This document shows positions 1 to 10,510 of a stretch of DNA of 64,000 nucleotides, in pieces (position 1 is the first letter of the stretch; every line of letters begins with the position of its first letter). The DNA is from Hyphomicrobium sp. Lineage in GTDB: Bacteria > Pseudomonadota > Alphaproteobacteria > Rhizobiales > Hyphomicrobiaceae. The DNA lies in NCBI GenBank assembly GCA_013141015.1, contig JABFRT010000007.1, positions 72,992-136,991 of the forward strand, given 5' to 3'. The notes under the pieces are model-generated. The model was given only the letters and a program-made list of their open reading frames with translations, was not told the DNA's origin and ran no database searches. Made by a program: the position numbers and the translations under genes.

Positions 1-520
1 CCGACTTGGCGCGCAAGCCTTCAATGACTGGGATGACGCGACGCAATTCTTCATCCAGCGCAACGGCATCAGACCCGGGCCGCGTGCTCTCGCCGCCGAT
101 ATCAAGAATATCGGCACCCTCCTCGATCAGCCGCAAACCATGATCGATGGCGGCTTGCGTGGAGGCGTGCTTGCCGCCGTCCGAAAAGCTATCCGGCGTC
201 ACATTCACAATGCCCATGATGCGCGGGCGATTGAGATCAAGACCTGCAAAACGCGGACGCGGCTCAGTCAAATTTTTCATCAGGTCGGAGGCGGCGAGCG
301 CGTCGCGGCCCCAGTCGCCACTGAAGGCGTCTCCCAGCACCACAGTCTTGCGCTTGGTTCCTGACGCGTTGCGCATCAGAATATCAATCGCCGCGAACGA
401 CATGCACCCGCCGGCCAGCGGAAGCCCGCGCCACAGCAGCTGCTCGGCCTCGTCCAGCGCCCGCGCCGCGACCCGGTCGTAATAGATGGCTGTTGGCTGA
501 AGGTAGATTGAGCGTTTCAC
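1..520 (-). CDS. folP: Dihydropteroate synthase (5' part, runs off left edge)
   Basis: FolP condenses 6-hydroxymethyl-7,8-dihydropterin diphosphate with p-aminobenzoate in cytoplasmic folate synthesis. Translating the minus strand from a GTG at 520 gives an N-terminal extension of about 95 residues followed by the family signature [16 protein letters not shown] and then [14 protein letters not shown], the pterin-binding segments. The N-terminal extension is usual in alphaproteobacterial FolP. The GTG start overlaps the TGA stop of the upstream gene (GTGA), so translation is probably coupled. About 173 codons are inside the window; the rest of the TIM barrel lies to the left. FtsH next to FolP is a common bacterial order; here two small genes separate them. 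Confidence 0.93.
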   Translation of the reverse strand, partial: MKRSIYLQPTAIYYDRVAARALDEAEQLLWRGLPLAGGCMSFAAIDILMRNASGTKRKTVVLGDAFSGDWGRDALAASDLMKNLTEPRPRFAGLDLNRPRIMGIVNVTPDSFSDGGKHASTQAAIDHGLRLIEEGADILDIGGESTRPGSDAVALDEELRRVIPVIEGLRAKS

Positions 521-1110
521 TTGATGGCTTCCAAGTCTGCTTTGGGAACGCGGAATATGCCTCTGATCACCGCTGGATTACAAACGGCGATCTGAACGTG
601 CGTCTTGCTCCGGAAACCCGAACCCTCATAAATCGGCTCGCCTTCGACGAAGATGCCCTTCACGGTATCGACCGGATCGCGGCTCATGCTATCCCGGATA
701 TCATGCAGCTGACGCACTACGGCGCAATATAGCGGACGTAGCAACACTTCTGCGCCTCCGGAATTTGAAGGTAGTTGCAGATCAGCTGCCTTGTATATGT
801 CAACGAGGAGTTGATGCGACAGTCGGACTTCCTCGATTCCGGCCTCCGTCGTCAAGTCGAGGCAATTGCCAAGATCGATCGCCGCGCCGACAACCGCCGG
901 CTTCCAAGTCGCTCGTTCGCGCTTGCGCTTTTCCCTGGCGAACTGAAGCGCACGAAGTGGATTTGACTGCCAGAAGTAGATTCCAGGACCAAGCCAATCA
1001 TAGTTATTATCGCTGGCTTTGAATTGCATTGCGCCAGATAACAATTGCTCCGCCACGTGGGCGGAGCAACCGTGATAGCCAAGTATGAACGAGCTGTTCA
1101 GCCGATGCAT
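517..1110 (-). CDS. Putative ADP-ribosyltransferase-like protein (possible toxin)
   Basis: This 197-aa protein has no signal peptide or membrane segment. Its layout resembles the PARP/ART fold: GYHGC near residues 11-15 (His13), then [10 protein letters not shown] at residues 38-47 (Tyr45), then [13 protein letters not shown], and a C-terminal [11 protein letters not shown] followed by THVQIAV (residues 170-176). In H-Y-type ADP-ribosyltransferases a His in the first strand and a Tyr in the second bind NAD; a catalytic Glu is not obvious, with Glu156 or Gln173 as candidates. Its ATG overlaps the stop of the preceding 66-aa gene (TAATG), and its own stop overlaps the folP start. The tight small-protein/enzyme pairing suggests an antitoxin-toxin or effector module. 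Fold and function are inference; I do not recognise a named family with certainty. Confidence 0.6.
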   Translation of the reverse strand: MHRLNSSFILGYHGCSAHVAEQLLSGAMQFKASDNNYDWLGPGIYFWQSNPLRALQFAREKRKRERATWKPAVVGAAIDLGNCLDLTTEAGIEEVRLSHQLLVDIYKAADLQLPSNSGGAEVLLRPLYCAVVRQLHDIRDSMSRDPVDTVKGIFVEGEPIYEGSGFRSKTHVQIAVCNPAVIRGIFRVPKADLEAIK

Positions 1111-1310
1111 TATTTGTAGTTATCGGACAACCGCCCATCGCTCGTAAGAATGCCAAGCTCTTTCAATTTTGAGCGTGCGATTTCTGGAGTGGCCGTGTTC
1201 GCCTGCCGCATAGTCTCGACGGTTCGGATGAATTCCTTCATGGCCGCGTCTTGAACCAAACTGGGTTTCTTCGCTGCCTTTGGGATCTTGGTCTTTTGCG
1301 TCTTTGACAT
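1110..1310 (-). CDS. Small 66-aa protein, putative antitoxin partner
   Basis: This short cytoplasmic protein has a basic N-terminus (SKTQKTKIPKAAKK) followed by a helical body ending in LKELGILTSDGRLSDNYK. That C-terminal pattern (LGIL.. DG.L...Y) is one I associate with small proteins encoded just before putative toxins, but I cannot name the family. The ATG at 1310 is preceded by GAGAGGAA at about 10 bases. It starts 32 bp downstream of the ftsH stop, so it may be read from the ftsH transcript. Its TAA shares a base with the ATG of the ADP-ribosyltransferase-like gene (TAATG), implying tightly linked stoichiometry. The antitoxin role is inferred from size, order and coupling only. Confidence 0.6.
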   Translation of the reverse strand: MSKTQKTKIPKAAKKPSLVQDAAMKEFIRTVETMRQANTATPEIARSKLKELGILTSDGRLSDNYK

Positions 1311-1342
1311 TCTGGCGTATTCCTCTCAAAACACGCCCCGCA

Positions 1343-3286
<1,944 letters not shown>

Positions 3287-3535
3287 CTTTGTTCCTAAAG
3301 TCGCCGGCCAGGGGGCGGACGCGGCGCGCCAGGGTAGGCGGGGTTAACCGCCAGGATCAGTGGTCGTAGAGCGTAACATAGGTGCCAAGGGTAGGGAGCA
3401 CAAGTTTACCCTTTTCGTGAACATCACCTTCTGGTTTGGCCTGCAACAGACGCCGGCGCAACGAGAGCCGGCGAACCGGCCGACTTCCCGCCAATGTTCT
3501 GCAATGGACGTGCCGGGCCTATTGTAATCCGTGCG

Positions 3536-4858
3536 TTACCTATCAATTGGATCACAGGTGAAGTGTAATCCCTTAAAATCGGCGCTTGTGACGGGTTCGA
3601 TGCCAAGGCTCGGCACCGCCAGCAGCGCGCCTCGTGCAAAAAACGCCGGTAGACCATAGGCAGCCCCGGCGGGGGGGCGCAGCCGGCCGGGAAAATCGCC
3701 GCCGATTGCCTCATATTGGGTGCGCCCAAGCGGGGCAACGGTAATGGCTGAATCAGCATTCCCCGTATAGCCGACACGAAAGCGCGCGTCCCAAATGATC
3801 GGCGTGCCCGGGGTTAAAGCAACCGCTCTACCGTCCAGCCGGCCGGCCTCGCGCCAAATCCGGACGGACCGCGCGTTTGCGCGGATCATTGCGCCGCCAA
3901 GCGTGGCGCCCGATTCCGTTTCAGCCTCAAGCCGCCCAACGAGGCTCTCGATTTCCAAAAGTTCAGGCGCGGCCGATGCGCCACCGGATTTTGCAATCAA
4001 ATCTGCAAGCACCATCTGCCGGACGATACGCGGACCGGCGTTGTACGCTGCCCGGTCGAGCGACGCGTAGATACCGCCATTCCAATTGAGTTGTAGCGAC
4101 GCTTTGAATTGCGCCACCGCATACGCCAAACCGTCACGCGCATCGCTCATCCGCCGCGCAGTGCGCGCCAAAGCCTCAGCCGTTACCCCGGACTGTTTCA
4201 AGTTTTCCATTAACCGGCGCACGCGCACGCGCTCGTAGGAAACATCTGAATTCGTCGGATCTTCGCACCACGTCTGGCCGCGCACTTCGAGGGTTGCAAT
4301 CAAGCGTGACTTCTCAATTGCAAGCAACGGACGCACGAGCCGAATGTCTGAAGCATCAGCGAGTGCCCGCTCCATTGGAATACTCGCCAACCCTTCAACG
4401 CCCGATCCACGCTTTAAGCGCATCAGCACAGTCTCAGCTTGATCATCGAGAGTGTGTGCGGTCAGGATAGCCGTCCTGCCTGAGCCCCCGATAGCGCGCG
4501 CATTCTCACAAAGAAGCCTGTAGCGATTGGTTCGCGCCAGTTCTGCAACACCTGAAAATGGTTTCGGCCCAATCCACCGCAACGTTGAATGGAGGAGACC
4601 GAGTTCAGCACAGCGTTCGGCCACAAAGCGCGCTTCCATTTCGGAGAAATTGCGCAACTGATGATCGACGGTCGCCGCGAACAGTCTCTCTGTAGGAAGG
4701 CCTTTGCGTTTTGCCCACTCGGCCACGAGATAGAGTAGCGCCAAGCTATCTGGCCCACCTGAGACGGCGAGCAGCAGCGTCTCAAACCGTTCAAGACAAG
4801 CAAACGCCTGATCCGCTTCTTCAGCAGAGACCGGTTGATGCGCTTGTCCCGCCGTCAC
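3536..4858 (-). CDS. tilS: tRNA(Ile)-lysidine synthetase TilS
   Basis: TilS converts C34 of the CAU-anticodon tRNA-Ile to lysidine with ATP and lysine, so that the tRNA reads AUA and is charged with isoleucine. The 440-aa product has the PP-loop SGGPDS at 33-38, then AATVDHQLR and HTLDDQAETVLMRL, which are standard N-type ATP pyrophosphatase segments. The C-terminal region is longer and more divergent. It lies between cpoB and ftsH, the usual alphaproteobacterial order, and starts 10 bp after the cpoB stop, so it probably belongs to the pal-cpoB-tilS transcript. Confidence 0.95.
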   Translation of the reverse strand: MTAGQAHQPVSAEEADQAFACLERFETLLLAVSGGPDSLALLYLVAEWAKRKGLPTERLFAATVDHQLRNFSEMEARFVAERCAELGLLHSTLRWIGPKPFSGVAELARTNRYRLLCENARAIGGSGRTAILTAHTLDDQAETVLMRLKRGSGVEGLASIPMERALADASDIRLVRPLLAIEKSRLIATLEVRGQTWCEDPTNSDVSYERVRVRRLMENLKQSGVTAEALARTARRMSDARDGLAYAVAQFKASLQLNWNGGIYASLDRAAYNAGPRIVRQMVLADLIAKSGGASAAPELLEIESLVGRLEAETESGATLGGAMIRANARSVRIWREAGRLDGRAVALTPGTPIIWDARFRVGYTGNADSAITVAPLGRTQYEAIGGDFPGRLRPPAGAAYGLPAFFARGALLAVPSLGIEPVTSADFKGLHFTCDPIDR

Positions 4859-4868
4859 GCCTGCACGC

Positions 4869-5894
4869 TTACGGGCAGCCGACGCGCTGGCGCTCTGACT
4901 GCGCGCGCGCCTTCACGCTTTGCGGCGCCGCCGGGAACTTGGTGTTAAGTTCCGCGAACGACGAGCAGGCCGCATCCTTCTGACCAAGACGGTCCAGCGA
5001 CATGGCCAGTTTCAACAAGCTATCAGGCGCCTTGGCGCCCGACGCATAAGACTGATAGCCCTTCAAAAATGCGCCCGCAGCCGCTTTGTACTGACCGCGC
5101 ACGAAATGCGATTCACCCAACCAGTATTGGGCATTTCCAGCCAGCGAATCGGATGGGAACTTTTTCAGGAAATCATCAAACGCCGCTTCCGCCGCGCCGT
5201 AATCGCGCTGCAGCAGATAGCCGTAGGCCGTTTCATATTGCTGCTTAGGGTCGCCGCCGTCGCCCGCGGGCGGCAGGGCAGCTGTCTGCACGGGCGGCGG
5301 CGTTGCGCCGAGCGTGCCTGTGGCGGGCGGCCCGTCTCCCGCAATCAATCCGCCAATCGCGTCACCGCCTGGCGTTACCGTCGTTGAGCCAAACGCCGGC
5401 TGAGCGGCGGCCTGGGCGGGAAGCGCGGCACCCGTCGTCTCTGAGCGCCGTTGCGCGCCGCCCTGCCCACTGCCCTGGGTGCGCAGCTGATCAGTCAATT
5501 GCTGGACCTGGCTTGCGAGCGAGCGCACCTGGGTTTCTAACGCTTCGACGCGTGACGCATCGGCGCCGCCGCTGACGCCAGATTTGAAAGCCGGCGCCGA
5601 AGATGCGCCGCCCGGCTTGGCCATGCTTTCAAGCGTGCCGACCACCACCTGCATATCAACCAGTTGCTCTTCAAGACTTTCGACACGGGCTTTAAGTCCG
5701 CCTTCAGCGGCCGGGGCCGGAACTGTGGCGGCTGCGCCCGCTGCGGCCTTTGCAGCCGCCTTGGCGGCAGGGGGAGCGGGCTTTGCGCCATCCGGCGACT
5801 GCGCCTGTGCGGCGCCCGCGCTGACCGCCAGCACGGCGGCTGCCAGCAGAGTCAATTTGGTCAGAGTTTGCTTGGCCATGCCGTTACCGATCAT
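4869..5894 (-). CDS. cpoB: Cell division coordinator CpoB / YbgF-type periplasmic TPR protein
   Basis: CpoB links Tol-Pal outer-membrane constriction to peptidoglycan synthesis at the division site. The product has a signal peptide (MAKQTLTKLTLLAAAVLAV.. ending AQA), a coiled-coil-prone segment containing VESLEEQLVDMQVVVGTLE and VEALETQVRSLASQVQQL, a Pro/Ala/Gly-rich linker, and a C-terminal TPR block from about DPKQQYETAYGYLLQRDYGAAEAAF onward. The open frame runs further upstream (to 6050), but a GAGGTGGG sits about 8-11 bases before the ATG at 5894 and the signal peptide begins just inside it; ATG 5879 is the alternative. It sits next to pal and tilS, as expected. Confidence 0.88.
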   Translation of the reverse strand: MIGNGMAKQTLTKLTLLAAAVLAVSAGAAQAQSPDGAKPAPPAAKAAAKAAAGAAATVPAPAAEGGLKARVESLEEQLVDMQVVVGTLESMAKPGGASSAPAFKSGVSGGADASRVEALETQVRSLASQVQQLTDQLRTQGSGQGGAQRRSETTGAALPAQAAAQPAFGSTTVTPGGDAIGGLIAGDGPPATGTLGATPPPVQTAALPPAGDGGDPKQQYETAYGYLLQRDYGAAEAAFDDFLKKFPSDSLAGNAQYWLGESHFVRGQYKAAAGAFLKGYQSYASGAKAPDSLLKLAMSLDRLGQKDAACSSFAELNTKFPAAPQSVKARAQSERQRVGCP

Positions 5895-6057
5895 ACCGTT
5901 ACCCACCTCAGCAGCCCACTTCACCGTCACACACAGTAAAAGCGCACAGCGCCCGCGTCTTCGAAACCATCGCAACGCCCAAACAGCCAACGGCGCAATC
6001 CAGCCCGGCGCATTGGAGCAAATATTCGCCAAGGCATCCAGGGATCGCATCCGCTTG

Positions 6058-6912
6058 TCAACGGGAGACCGTCAGATCGCGGTCAAGTCCGCCGCCCGCA
6101 GCCCCGCCAAGCGTGGTCGCACGGGCACGCCCCAAATCCTGCGACCGGCCGGCGGCAGGCACCCCTGCCTCGCCCGCATCGAACGCGCCGTTCCGGGGTT
6201 CGGCAAGCGTAATGAATGTTTCCGCATGGCGGTTCTGCGCCTGACACAAGTCTGTGCGGCAGGTCGCGACCGGATCGCGCGTGCCGCGAGCATCGATTTG
6301 CATACGCGCGGCGGCGATGCCGCTGGCAATCAACTTTTCACGCACCGCTTCGGCACGCTTGGCCGAGAGTTCGCGTGAGGCATCCGCCGATGCGCCGTCG
6401 TCAGCGCGTCCGATAATGGTAATACTCAGATCCTTGCGGACGGCGAGCCAGCGCGCCTGATGCTCAAGCAGTGCGCGGGCGCGGCCGCCGATCACCGCAC
6501 TGTTTTCCGCGAAGAATACCCGGTCACCCGCATCGGCCGCAAACTTCAAGCGCAGCGCCGGTTCATCACGCGGGTTGCGGTGTGCAAACACATCCGCCTC
6601 TTCCGGTTGCCGTTCTGCGCGTGACGCCGTGCCGAGCACACCGAGTTCGCGTTCGGCGCGGGCTGATTCCGGCGACCCTGGGAAAGTAAGCATGAGTTGT
6701 TCAAACAGCTGGCCGGCCAGATCCGTTTGCCGGTCGAGCAGCGCATCCAATCCGTCTTGCAGCATTTCAGCAGCGCTTTGCTGTGACTGCTCGGCGTGGG
6801 CCTGAGGCGTCAAGGCGATGGCAGACGTCAGAACAGCAAGCGCGGCAAGACCGGTCGCAAGCCACGACCGGCGAAGCTGAGCTTTGAAGTTTAATGTGAT
6901 GAACACGGACAT
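6058..6912 (-). CDS. Exported OmpA/Pal-like protein with short helical-repeat N-half
   Basis: This 284-aa protein has a signal peptide (hydrophobic residues about 15-38, cleavage after AHA) and no lipobox cysteine. Residues about 45-95 (LQDGLDALLDRQTDLAGQLFEQL) look like one TPR-like hairpin. Residues about 115-235 resemble an OmpA/Pal peptidoglycan-binding domain: GDRVFFAENSAVI, ARWLAVRKDLSITIIGRADD, then SAKRAEAVREKLIASGI and DPVATCRTDLCQAQNRHAETFI, which parallels the end of Pal in the next gene. It is transcribed between pal and cpoB. It is probably a soluble periplasmic Pal paralogue of the Tol-Pal system; that role is inferred from position and domain. Confidence 0.75.
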   Translation of the reverse strand: MSVFITLNFKAQLRRSWLATGLAALAVLTSAIALTPQAHAEQSQQSAAEMLQDGLDALLDRQTDLAGQLFEQLMLTFPGSPESARAERELGVLGTASRAERQPEEADVFAHRNPRDEPALRLKFAADAGDRVFFAENSAVIGGRARALLEHQARWLAVRKDLSITIIGRADDGASADASRELSAKRAEAVREKLIASGIAAARMQIDARGTRDPVATCRTDLCQAQNRHAETFITLAEPRNGAFDAGEAGVPAAGRSQDLGRARATTLGGAAGGGLDRDLTVSR

Positions 6913-7087
6913 GCCAACAATACCCAGTGGACCCGCTCCTCTGGTCCTCTTTTGTCAACCCGCAATAGGGCCAAACTTAGCCGTTCGGGCGAGCCCCGGT
7001 GCGTTTGCCAACGCCTGTTGTTGCGCAACACATGAGTAACCATGCGAACTCCGCGGCGGCGCGGGCTCAACGCAAGTGGGCCTAACG

Positions 7088-7119
7088 CAAAACGGCGGAC
7101 CAATCTGGCCCGCCGCTTT
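7088..7119 (-). terminator. Rho-independent terminator after pal
   Basis: On the minus strand a GC-rich stem (gcggcgggcc / ggtccgccgt) with loop agatt is followed by TTTTG. It lies about 25 bp downstream of the pal stop and would separate pal from the OmpA-like gene or attenuate readthrough. Confidence 0.6.
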
Positions 7120-7144
7120 GAATTTTGAACGTCACAGTCTCCGC

Positions 7145-7675
7145 TCAGCGCTGGCTAACCTGACCGCCACCGGTGTTCAGCACTGTCTGCGCGCGGCGAT
7201 TCTGTGACCAGCACGAGATGTCGTTGCAGACCGCCACCGGGCGTTCCTTGCCATATGAAATGGTGCGGATACGCGAGGCGTTGATGCCGTTGCCCGACAG
7301 GTAGTTGCGCACCGAGGTGGCACGCTTGGCACCAAGCGCAATGTTGTATTCGCGCGTGCCGCGTTCGTCGGCATGGCCTTCAATGGTGATCGTGTACTGC
7401 GGATACTGCTGCAGCCACTGCGCCTGCTTGGCCAAAATCTGCGTGCCTTCCGGCGTCAGATCGGTCTGATCGGTCGAGAAGTAAACGATGTCGCCGACAT
7501 TCTGCGTGAAGTCGCGCTGCGAGCCGGGCGTTGCCGAACCGTACTTGCCACCGCTGCCATTGAGCGCGCCATCCGGCGACAGCTCTTTGTTGGCAGCGCA
7601 CGCGCCGAGCGACAGTGATCCTGCCACGAGTACGGCCATGCAAAGCCAACGGCGTCCCGCTGTAAAGGCCAGCAT
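7145..7675 (-). CDS. pal: Peptidoglycan-associated lipoprotein Pal
   Basis: Pal is the outer-membrane lipoprotein that binds meso-diaminopimelate in peptidoglycan and interacts with TolB. The 176-aa product has a lipoprotein signal peptide with lipobox LGAC (Cys25), a short linker, and an OmpA-like domain: VYFSTDQTDLTPEGTQIL, ITIEGHADERGTREYNIALGAKRA, and the closing CWSQNRRAQTVL. GHADERGTREYN carries the Asp/Arg that contact peptidoglycan. An AAGGGA ribosome site precedes the ATG at 7675. It is separated from tolB by a 1.1-kb region with two mini-lipoprotein genes. Confidence 0.97.
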   Translation of the reverse strand: MLAFTAGRRWLCMAVLVAGSLSLGACAANKELSPDGALNGSGGKYGSATPGSQRDFTQNVGDIVYFSTDQTDLTPEGTQILAKQAQWLQQYPQYTITIEGHADERGTREYNIALGAKRATSVRNYLSGNGINASRIRTISYGKERPVAVCNDISCWSQNRRAQTVLNTGGGQVSQR

Positions 7676-8142
7676 TGTTGTCTATCCCTTCATTGAGGCG
7701 GCCGGCGCATCAGATGCGCAATTCCAACGGCTACCCACGAACCCGCTTGATCCATCACGTTTAGTGATACCATTCGCCGAAAATATGGCCGTTTCAGTGG
7801 CATATCCGGCACGCGCTCTATTCTACGCCCCATCCGCCCGAATCCGAACATCCGCGATGTCGCAAACTGAGGATAAATGCGGAATTTGAGCGGTTTATGC
7901 CCGGCAACTGAGGCTTGTCAGGCCTCACGCGCAAAAAGCCGCATGCGGACCGAGGCTCGTGACCGCCAAAGACTGGCCGTGATTCTGCCGCGCAATTTTC
8001 ACTGTGGCGGATCGCGATGAGAGCGTCAGCGTTGTGCCGGGCGCATAAGCGCGGGCGGAGAAATGTGCCGCTGCATTGCGCCGCGGCAGCGCCATCACGC
8101 GCCCGATGCGGCAGCCCAAATCCGGCAGGCGCGCCGGGTCGT
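7676..8142. other. Intergenic region upstream of pal, no convincing gene
   Basis: About 470 bp between the pal start and the terminator of the mini-lipoprotein unit. It presumably contains the pal promoter. A 73-codon minus-strand frame (8146 to 7925) has coding-like composition, but its only start is a TTG inside the terminator T-tract with no ribosome site, so I do not call it a gene. Confidence 0.4.
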
Positions 8143-8198
8143 CCAAAAAAGTTCAAGACCGAGATGATGGCGCACGAGACGCCAACAACTCGGTCTTG
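8143..8198 (-). terminator. Rho-independent terminator for the mini-lipoprotein genes
   Basis: A perfect 10-bp inverted repeat (caagaccgag at 8154-8163, ctcggtcttg at 8189-8198) is followed on the minus strand by aacttttttgg. It lies 40 bp downstream of the first mini-lipoprotein stop and points the right way. Confidence 0.75.
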
Positions 8199-8237
8199 AT
8201 GGTAGATCGAAAGTAGCTTCGACGAACCAGACAGCTC

Positions 8238-8363
8238 TTAGCGAGCAACCTGAACCGACGAAACGTCTGCGCCGAGCTTCATCGGGGTGTGCTCAACTTC
8301 TTTACGGCATGCGCCGAGAGCAACAGCAGCGATAACGGTGGCGAGAACGATTGCGCCCTTCAT
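8238..8363 (-). CDS. Mini-lipoprotein, 41 aa (copy 2 of a tandem pair)
   Basis: Reading the minus strand from ATG 8363 gives a 41-aa protein: a lysine, a hydrophobic helix, lipobox LGAC with Cys19, then a short tail RKEVEHTPMKLGADVSSVQVAR. AAGGAG lies 7 bases before the ATG, and a strong terminator follows the stop. It is a paralogue of the next upstream gene; both share HTPMKLGADV and a final VAR. The mature lipopeptide would be only about 23 residues. Similar tiny lipoproteins (entericidin-like in size only) are often missed in annotation. Location near pal suggests an outer-membrane role, but function is unknown. Confidence 0.8.
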   Translation of the reverse strand: MKGAIVLATVIAAVALGACRKEVEHTPMKLGADVSSVQVAR

Positions 8364-8404
8364 AGATCTTCTCCTTGGTTGTCCTGAGCAAGATTGCTCA
8401 AGGC

Positions 8405-8542
8405 TTAGCGAGCGACCTGCTCGGTAGCCGGGACATCCGCGCCGAGCTTCATCGGCGTATGTGCTTCTTCACGACGGCAAGCGGCAAGCGCCACCGAAGC
8501 AATAACTGCTGACAAAACGATCAGCCCCTTAACACCCTGCAT
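8405..8542 (-). CDS. Mini-lipoprotein, 45 aa (copy 1 of a tandem pair)
   Basis: A 45-aa lipoprotein precursor: MQGVKGLIVLSAVIASVALAAC with lipobox LAAC, then RREEAHTPMKLGADVPATEQVAR. An AGGAG lies 8 bases before ATG 8542; a second in-frame ATG at 8548 sits only 2 bases from it, so 8542 is preferred. It is followed 41 bp later by its paralogue, and the two very likely share one transcript ending at the 8143-8198 hairpin. The conserved HTPMKLGADV tail, rather than just the signal peptide, argues that the short mature peptide is under selection. Function unknown. Confidence 0.8.
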   Translation of the reverse strand: MQGVKGLIVLSAVIASVALAACRREEAHTPMKLGADVPATEQVAR

Positions 8543-8797
8543 GGTCATATCTCCTGATACGATTCCGGCTAAAGCCGTACTCTGGGGTAACTACCCTCGC
8601 CGCTTCGATCAAGAACCGAGGCGGCATTTCTCAAGTTTTCCAACCCCATAGGTGCGAAAATGCAACGGCATGACACACCCCAATCCAGCTGAAAATGCGC
8701 ACCCTGAGTCGCACCGTAAGGCGTTGGAAAATAGCACCTTTTCAAGAGTTGTGAGCAGCTGCGAGAAGACCCCGCCCAGCAACCTATGAATAAGCTC

Positions 8798-10108
8798 TTA
8801 ATTGAGCAGAGGGGACCACGCCGGATCCGAGCCGAACGACGGTGTCGCCACCTGGCGCTCGTTGTAACCGGTCAGATCGACCGAAAAGAGCTTGGGGCCG
8901 GCATTCGCGCCTTGTGATTCCCGGAAGAACATCACCACCCGGCCGTTCGGCGCCCAGGTTGGGCCTTCGTTATGGTAGCCCTCGGTCAGCACCCGCTCGC
9001 CGGTGCCGTCCGGGCGCATCACGCCGATCAGGAACCGCCCGCTGGTCTGCTTGGTGAAGGCGATGTAGTCGCCGCGCGGCGACCAGACCGGCGTTGAATA
9101 GCGCCCGTCCGTGCCCGAGATGCGGCGCACGCCGGAACCGTCGGCGTTCATGACGTAGAGTTGCTGAGACCCCTCACGGTCCGATTCAAACACCACTTGC
9201 CGGCCATCCGGCGAATAGCTCGGGCCGGTGTCGATGCCGCTCGACTGCGTCAGACGGCGCGACTGGCGGGTGCGCAAATCCATTTCATAGATGCTGCTCA
9301 AGCCTTCCGGCGTGCCAAGGCTCATGACCACGCGCTGGCCATCGGGCGAGAATCGCGGCGCAAACGTCATGTTCGGAAAATCGCCGACCAGCTCACGCCG
9401 GCCCGTTTCAAGGTTCATGATGAAAACCTTGGGCTGGTCTTTGGTGTAGCTCATGTAGGTGATTTCTTGGTTTGTAGGCGAGAAGCGCGGCGTCAGCACC
9501 AGTTCCTGACCCTGGCTGAGCAGGCGCACGTTGGCGCCGTCCTGATCCATGATCGCCAGGCGCTTGATGCGCTTTTCCTTCGGCCCCGTTTCGTCGATAT
9601 AGACGACGCGCGTGTCGAAATAGCCTTTTTCGCCTGTCAAACGCTCATAAACCTGATCCGCGATCAGATGGCCGATGCGCCGCCAATTCTGCGCCGCCGT
9701 GTTGAAGCGCTGGCCCGCGAGCTGCTTACCCGACGCCACATCCCAAAGCCGGAATTCCGCGCCAACTTTGCCGTCGCCGCCTTTGACGATTCGGCCAACG
9801 ACCAATGCGTCGGCCTTGATCGAGCGCCAATCGGGAAAGCGCGGTGCTGCGTTCACATCGCGGATTTGTTCGAGAAACGACGCGCGGTCGAGCGGCTGGA
9901 ACAGGCCTGAGCGCTCAAGGTCGGCCTGCACGACGTTGGAAATATCATTGGCCAGCTGCGGGTCGTCGCCGAGCATCAGCGGCACCGCAATCGGGATCGG
10001 CGCGATTGTGCCCTGCGTCTGCGTGCCCTGCAGCTGGGCGTGGGCCGGCGTCGTCGCAATCGTCGCCGCAAGTGTCGCGGCAACCAGCAAAGTGACAAGC
10101 GTCTTCAT
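8798..10108 (-). CDS. tolB: Tol-Pal system beta-propeller protein TolB
   Basis: TolB is the periplasmic protein that binds Pal and TolA. The 436-aa product starts with a signal peptide ([24 protein letters not shown]), followed by the N-terminal alpha/beta domain ([39 protein letters not shown]) and a six-bladed propeller with repeats such as [27 protein letters not shown] and [13 protein letters not shown]. The reading frame is open to 10345, but the upstream part runs through a palindromic repeat, so ATG 10108 is chosen. It lies downstream of tolA, about 400 bp away. Confidence 0.97.
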   Translation of the reverse strand: MKTLVTLLVAATLAATIATTPAHAQLQGTQTQGTIAPIPIAVPLMLGDDPQLANDISNVVQADLERSGLFQPLDRASFLEQIRDVNAAPRFPDWRSIKADALVVGRIVKGGDGKVGAEFRLWDVASGKQLAGQRFNTAAQNWRRIGHLIADQVYERLTGEKGYFDTRVVYIDETGPKEKRIKRLAIMDQDGANVRLLSQGQELVLTPRFSPTNQEITYMSYTKDQPKVFIMNLETGRRELVGDFPNMTFAPRFSPDGQRVVMSLGTPEGLSSIYEMDLRTRQSRRLTQSSGIDTGPSYSPDGRQVVFESDREGSQQLYVMNADGSGVRRISGTDGRYSTPVWSPRGDYIAFTKQTSGRFLIGVMRPDGTGERVLTEGYHNEGPTWAPNGRVVMFFRESQGANAGPKLFSVDLTGYNERQVATPSFGSDPAWSPLLN

Positions 10109-10178
10109 CAGAAATCCAAACTCATGTGCCCGGTGATTGGCTGTGACGCGTTTTAGGGATGGCGTCGCCACACCCATT

Positions 10179-10273
10179 GTCATCCCAGGCCTCGTGCCTG
10201 GGATCCATCGTGCCACAAACGCAGGCCTCAGCGTGTCGATGAATGGATCCTGGGCACAAGGCCCAGGATGACA
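10179..10273. repeat. Palindromic repeat family A, copy 1
   Basis: Begins gtcatcccaggcctcgtgcc and ends ggcccaggatgac, with two inner half-palindromes (cctgggatccat / atggatcctggg). Similar units lie at 21132, 37798 and 38020. It occupies the tolA-tolB gap. Confidence 0.8.
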
Positions 10274-10510
10274 GCACAGGGACGGCACAACCACTGACCC
10301 ACGAAACGCCTGCAAGGCTTCATTGATCTGGCGGGGAAACGTCATGGGCTTGATCTCATTTCACGTCAGGTGATTCGCGCAAGGTTTAACGCGCAACGTC
10401 TTAGTCCGGTCCCGTTTCGCTGTCGAATGAAGCAACTGTTAGGCGGGACGTGGTGTTAGTGGCGCCGCGCTCCCTCTCCCCGTCTAGGACGGGGCAAGGG
10501 GAAAATCTCC
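10274..10510. other. tolA-tolB intergenic remainder
   Basis: Together with repeat A1 this makes a 400-bp gap. A hairpin of the ccctctccccgtc / gacggggcaagggg type lies at about 10472-10502, just after the tolA stop. It has no T-tract; it may attenuate or stabilise the tolQRA message. No gene seen. Confidence 0.4.

Noticed and set aside
7925-8146. 73-codon minus-strand frame upstream of pal
   Set aside because: Coding-like composition, but the only start is a TTG inside a terminator T-tract with no ribosome site; a conservation search would be decisive.
10109-10345. N-terminal extension of TolB
   Set aside because: It translates through a family A palindrome and would bury the signal peptide.
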